In this document: piece by piece, positions 7,463-9,398 of the stretch
How the letters are laid out: every line of letters starts with the position of its first letter
Position numbering within the stretch: the stretch's first letter is position 1
Assembly (NCBI GenBank): GCA_903859795.1
Contig: CAIOOC010000676.1
Location: forward strand, 1 to 9,398
DNA: 9,398 nucleotides
Direction: 5' to 3'
Origin: an uncultured Bacteroidia bacterium
GTDB lineage: Bacteria > Bacteroidota > Bacteroidia > Bacteroidales > Prolixibacteraceae
The notes under the pieces: generated by a model
Told to the model about the DNA's origin: nothing
Database searches by the model: none
The model's input: only the letters and a program-made list of their open reading frames with translations
Made by a program: the position numbers and the translations under genes

Positions 7463-8539
7463 TTAATTCATGTTGTATCCTTGCATTATTTTTTTTGGTT
7501 TCCTGTCAACTGTAAATAATCCCCAGTGTTTTTCTGCACCCATACTGTTGTTCGGATCGCCTTTCCAGTCCTCATCAAAGGCTTCAAAGAAAAAAGTCGT
7601 AATATTCCTTTTTGCAGACCACTCCATCAGTTGTCTATAATATACCATCTGCTTCTCCACAGTGGCTCGATCTCCAAATTCTGAAGCCTCAGACGCCCAG
7701 CCGGCTTCACTGATCACTAATTTGCTGTCAGGAATCGAATCACGAACTTTCTGAACATTGGCAATGGAGTACGACAATCCCTGCTGAATGTCTTTCCCCT
7801 CCCAAACCGGGTAAATATGAATAGCAATGAAATCAAGCTCTTTTGACAGCTTTGAACCATGTGCTGCCCACCATTCATAGTTGTCGGCCACAGTTACAGG
7901 CTGGACTATTGATTTCTTAACCCTTCGGACATATGAAATTACAGTGTCGACATTTACCATATGATCGTTCCAGTCGACCAGTGCTTCATTGCCAACATTT
8001 ACCGCAGCGACGATATCGGGATATTGCCTGGCAAGCATTATTCCGTTTCCGATTTCCTTCAAATTGGCGACCTTATTTTTTGCAAGCGTTTCAGCAGGAA
8101 TAGGCTCCTTTAACCAGGCACATCCCTTATGGTTACTTATCTCGGCATTCAACCAGATGCCAAGCATCACTTTTAGATTGATTTTGTGCTGACTTATAAT
8201 CTTCAGAACAGATTCTGAATTCTCCCCGCTATCATAAAGACGTATTAACCCGAATCCAGAACCAAACGACAGTAGTTTCAGGTCTTCAAGTATTTGTCCG
8301 CCGGTTGGGCAAATGGCTCCGTTACCCCTGTCAGGATGCTGGCCTGTTCGGAATCCTGAATAACTTACTGCTTTCGAAAAACCGGCAAGGAGATCTTTAG
8401 GTTGTTGCTGAATAACCCTGCGGTTCTGAGATTTAATTTCCTTCACTTTTCCAAATAAGGAATTGCAACTCCATAAGAAAAACAGAATCATCATACTGAG
8501 CTTAATGCTTATACCTAATTGGCTTATTTTTGGTTTCAT
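7463..8539 (-). CDS. GH17 family beta-1,3-glucanase, putative lipoprotein
   Basis: This is a bacterial glycoside hydrolase family 17 enzyme, a (beta/alpha)8 barrel that cleaves or transfers beta-1,3-glucan chains. The frame is open from an ATG at 8584, but the ATG at 8539-8537 is preferred because it starts the lipoprotein leader directly: MKPKISQLGISIKLSMMILF, then FLWSC, with lipobox Cys at residue 25. From that start, the barrel begins at about 51 (LAGFSKAVSYSGFRTGQHPD). The acid/base Glu is 185 in VNVGNEAL and the nucleophile Glu278 in VISEAGW. Other family blocks are IRLYDSG, DFIAIHIYP and FFFEAFDEDWK, then HWGLF near the end. No carbohydrate-binding module is attached; the protein is essentially the catalytic domain. 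It lies 98 bp before the first transporter and may share its transcript. Related marine Bacteroidota GH17 enzymes act on laminarin alongside GH30, matching this context; hydrolysis versus transglycosylation is undecided. Confidence 0.92.
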   Translation of the reverse strand: MKPKISQLGISIKLSMMILFFLWSCNSLFGKVKEIKSQNRRVIQQQPKDLLAGFSKAVSYSGFRTGQHPDRGNGAICPTGGQILEDLKLLSFGSGFGLIRLYDSGENSESVLKIISQHKINLKVMLGIWLNAEISNHKGCAWLKEPIPAETLAKNKVANLKEIGNGIMLARQYPDIVAAVNVGNEALVDWNDHMVNVDTVISYVRRVKKSIVQPVTVADNYEWWAAHGSKLSKELDFIAIHIYPVWEGKDIQQGLSYSIANVQKVRDSIPDSKLVISEAGWASEASEFGDRATVEKQMVYYRQLMEWSAKRNITTFFFEAFDEDWKGDPNNSMGAEKHWGLFTVDRKPKKIMQGYNMN

Positions 8540-8795
8540 TCTTAAAAATTTCTTAGGCTCTCTCAAAGCTTTTTCAAACCGCAATGTGATTAAATTTGAA
8601 TAACCCCAGGCGAAGCTTGTGAAACCGGGGGAAGAGGATGATACACAATAACAACCTGAACAAGGCTGAATATTACACTAAATCGTTATTTCTTTCAATT
8701 ACAATCTGTTGTAAGTTTTTCAGAAGACTCTACAAATACTCCTAATACTAACACCATATTGAATTTTCCGTACATTATTGAGGGTTTGGAAACAG
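8540..8795. other. Intergenic region upstream of GH17 gene
   Basis: No supportable gene is present. It should carry the end of the preceding gene and the promoter of the GH17 unit. On the minus strand AAGCTTTG at 8571-8564 resembles the -7 box apart from its first base, about 25 bp before the preferred GH17 start, but no -33 element is spaced properly. A GC-rich hairpin at 8604-8630 is listed separately. Confidence 0.4.
8604..8630 (-). terminator. GC-rich hairpin, possible terminator of the upstream gene
   Basis: CCCC at 8604-8607 pairs with GGGG at 8627-8630, and GG at 8609-8610 with CC at 8625-8626, leaving one bulged A and a 14-base loop. It is the only GC-rich stem in the gap. Read on the minus strand the following bases are TTATTCAAATTTAA, which is T-rich but not a clean run. 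It lies about 165 bp beyond the stop of the preceding gene, rather far for a simple terminator. Confidence 0.25.
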
Positions 8796-9398
8796 CTATT
8801 TTAATAAATCGCTGAACCAGACCTCAAGTTTAACGCACTCACCGGTGCGCAGGAATATCCGGTTACTGATGTCGCTGTCAATCGTGTGGCCTGAAATCGC
8901 GATCTGTTTCCCATCATTGAAAGTGACAACAATTTTATCATCCTTCGATACCGAATAAACTACCGGAACCTGGCAGAAAGTGAAGGCTATTTGACCTGCG
9001 TGAAGGATAATTTGCTGTTTCTGTCCTTTCAGATCAAAAAAATCAAATTCACTTTCCTCCCTTAACAACTCTTCGGAATTGAATAACGATGAGAGGAAAA
9101 CAATTTCTCCGTTTTGGATATGAATTCCAAGTTCGCGCATTCGGGATAAGAAGTCCTCTTTTACCTGACCTGTCATTCCAGGTTGCTGGGCCCCGGCATT
9201 AGCAGGTGTATGCGAGTAGGCATCCGTTGGGAACGCCCCATACAGTTCAGGCGACTTATACAAACCGATGCCTGCCCTAATTTCGTAATAGTGATCTTTT
9301 ATTTTGGCGATTGTAAACGGATCGGCTCCTTCATCAACTCCTCTAAAGAAACACTCCTGAGTTGCCAATAAAAGTTTGGAAACCATGTGCCAGTAAAT
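8796..9398 (-). CDS. C-terminal part of a large protein, possibly a beta-glucan phosphorylase-like enzyme (N-terminus outside window)
   Basis: The frame stays open to the window edge: four codons (Ile-Tyr-Trp-His) precede the Met at 9386, so that Met is internal and the gene starts further right. The visible 200 residues have no signal peptide or membrane segment. The first half (1-90) is helical and carries a dense, conserved-looking block: WHMVSKLLLATQE, YYEIRAGIG, YGAFPTDAYSHTP and QQPGMTGQVKED (about 71-82). The second half (about 127-195) is beta-rich and probably a small closing sandwich. I do not recognise it with certainty. The order helical domain, then a Thr-Gly motif, then a C-terminal beta domain resembles the end of inverting glycoside phosphorylases (GH94, and the beta-1,3-glucan phosphorylase families GH149 and GH161), where Thr/Ser-Gly helps hold phosphate. 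A cytoplasmic phosphorylase would suit the symporters next door. Another six-hairpin glycosidase is an alternative. Confidence 0.55.
   Translation of the reverse strand: MYWHMVSKLLLATQECFFRGVDEGADPFTIAKIKDHYYEIRAGIGLYKSPELYGAFPTDAYSHTPANAGAQQPGMTGQVKEDFLSRMRELGIHIQNGEIVFLSSLFNSEELLREESEFDFFDLKGQKQQIILHAGQIAFTFCQVPVVYSVSKDDKIVVTFNDGKQIAISGHTIDSDISNRIFLRTGECVKLEVWFSDLLK

Noticed and set aside
8540..8584. Upstream ATG extending the GH17 protein by 15 residues
   Set aside because: The extension is highly charged (MRFEKALREPKKFLR) and would displace the signal peptide from the N-terminus; the ATG at 8539 gives a normal lipoprotein leader.
8695..8775. 26-codon frame on the minus strand in the gap before GH17
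   Set aside because: It is short, has no visible ribosome-binding site and no recognisable motif; chance occurrence is the simpler reading.

Overview
The window looks like part of a Bacteroidota chromosome, probably a free-living Bacteroidales/Marinilabiliales-type bacterium. The DNA is moderately AT-rich. Leaders are A-rich with no strong Shine-Dalgarno, there is a TAnnTTTG-type -7 box, the secreted hydrolases carry Bacteroidota-style signal peptides, and the soluble PAS histidine kinase is typical of the phylum. All seven genes lie on the minus strand, so transcription runs from high to low coordinates.

Layout in transcription order: (1) 9398-8796, the C-terminal 200 residues of a large protein cut by the window edge, tentatively a sugar-phosphorylase-like enzyme. 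(2) 8539-7463, a GH17 beta-1,3-glucanase-type lipoprotein. (3, 4) 7364-5907 and 5843-4476, two different sugar:cation symporters of the GPH/MelB family, 63 bp apart. (5, 6) 4281-2836 and 2783-1380, two tandem GH30 beta-glucanase paralogues, 52 bp apart; the first looks like a lipoprotein and the second is plainly secreted. (7) 999-1, a PAS-domain sensor histidine kinase cut by the left edge, after a non-coding gap of about 380 bp.

Together genes 1-6 read as a compact locus for a beta-1,3-glucan with beta-1,6 linkages or branches, such as laminarin or a fungal-type glucan. GH17 would cut the beta-1,3 backbone, the GH30 pair would attack beta-1,6 linkages, and the two symporters would bring oligosaccharides or glucose across the inner membrane. 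If the truncated gene really encodes a phosphorylase, it would finish the pathway in the cytoplasm. No SusC/SusD pair is visible here. The gene families are clear from catalytic motifs. The exact substrate, the phosphorylase call and the regulatory sites are inference.

Between the symporter block and the GH30 pair there is a hairpin and, further on, a good -7 box, so the GH30 pair may have its own promoter. No RNA gene, insertion sequence, CRISPR array or attachment site was seen.
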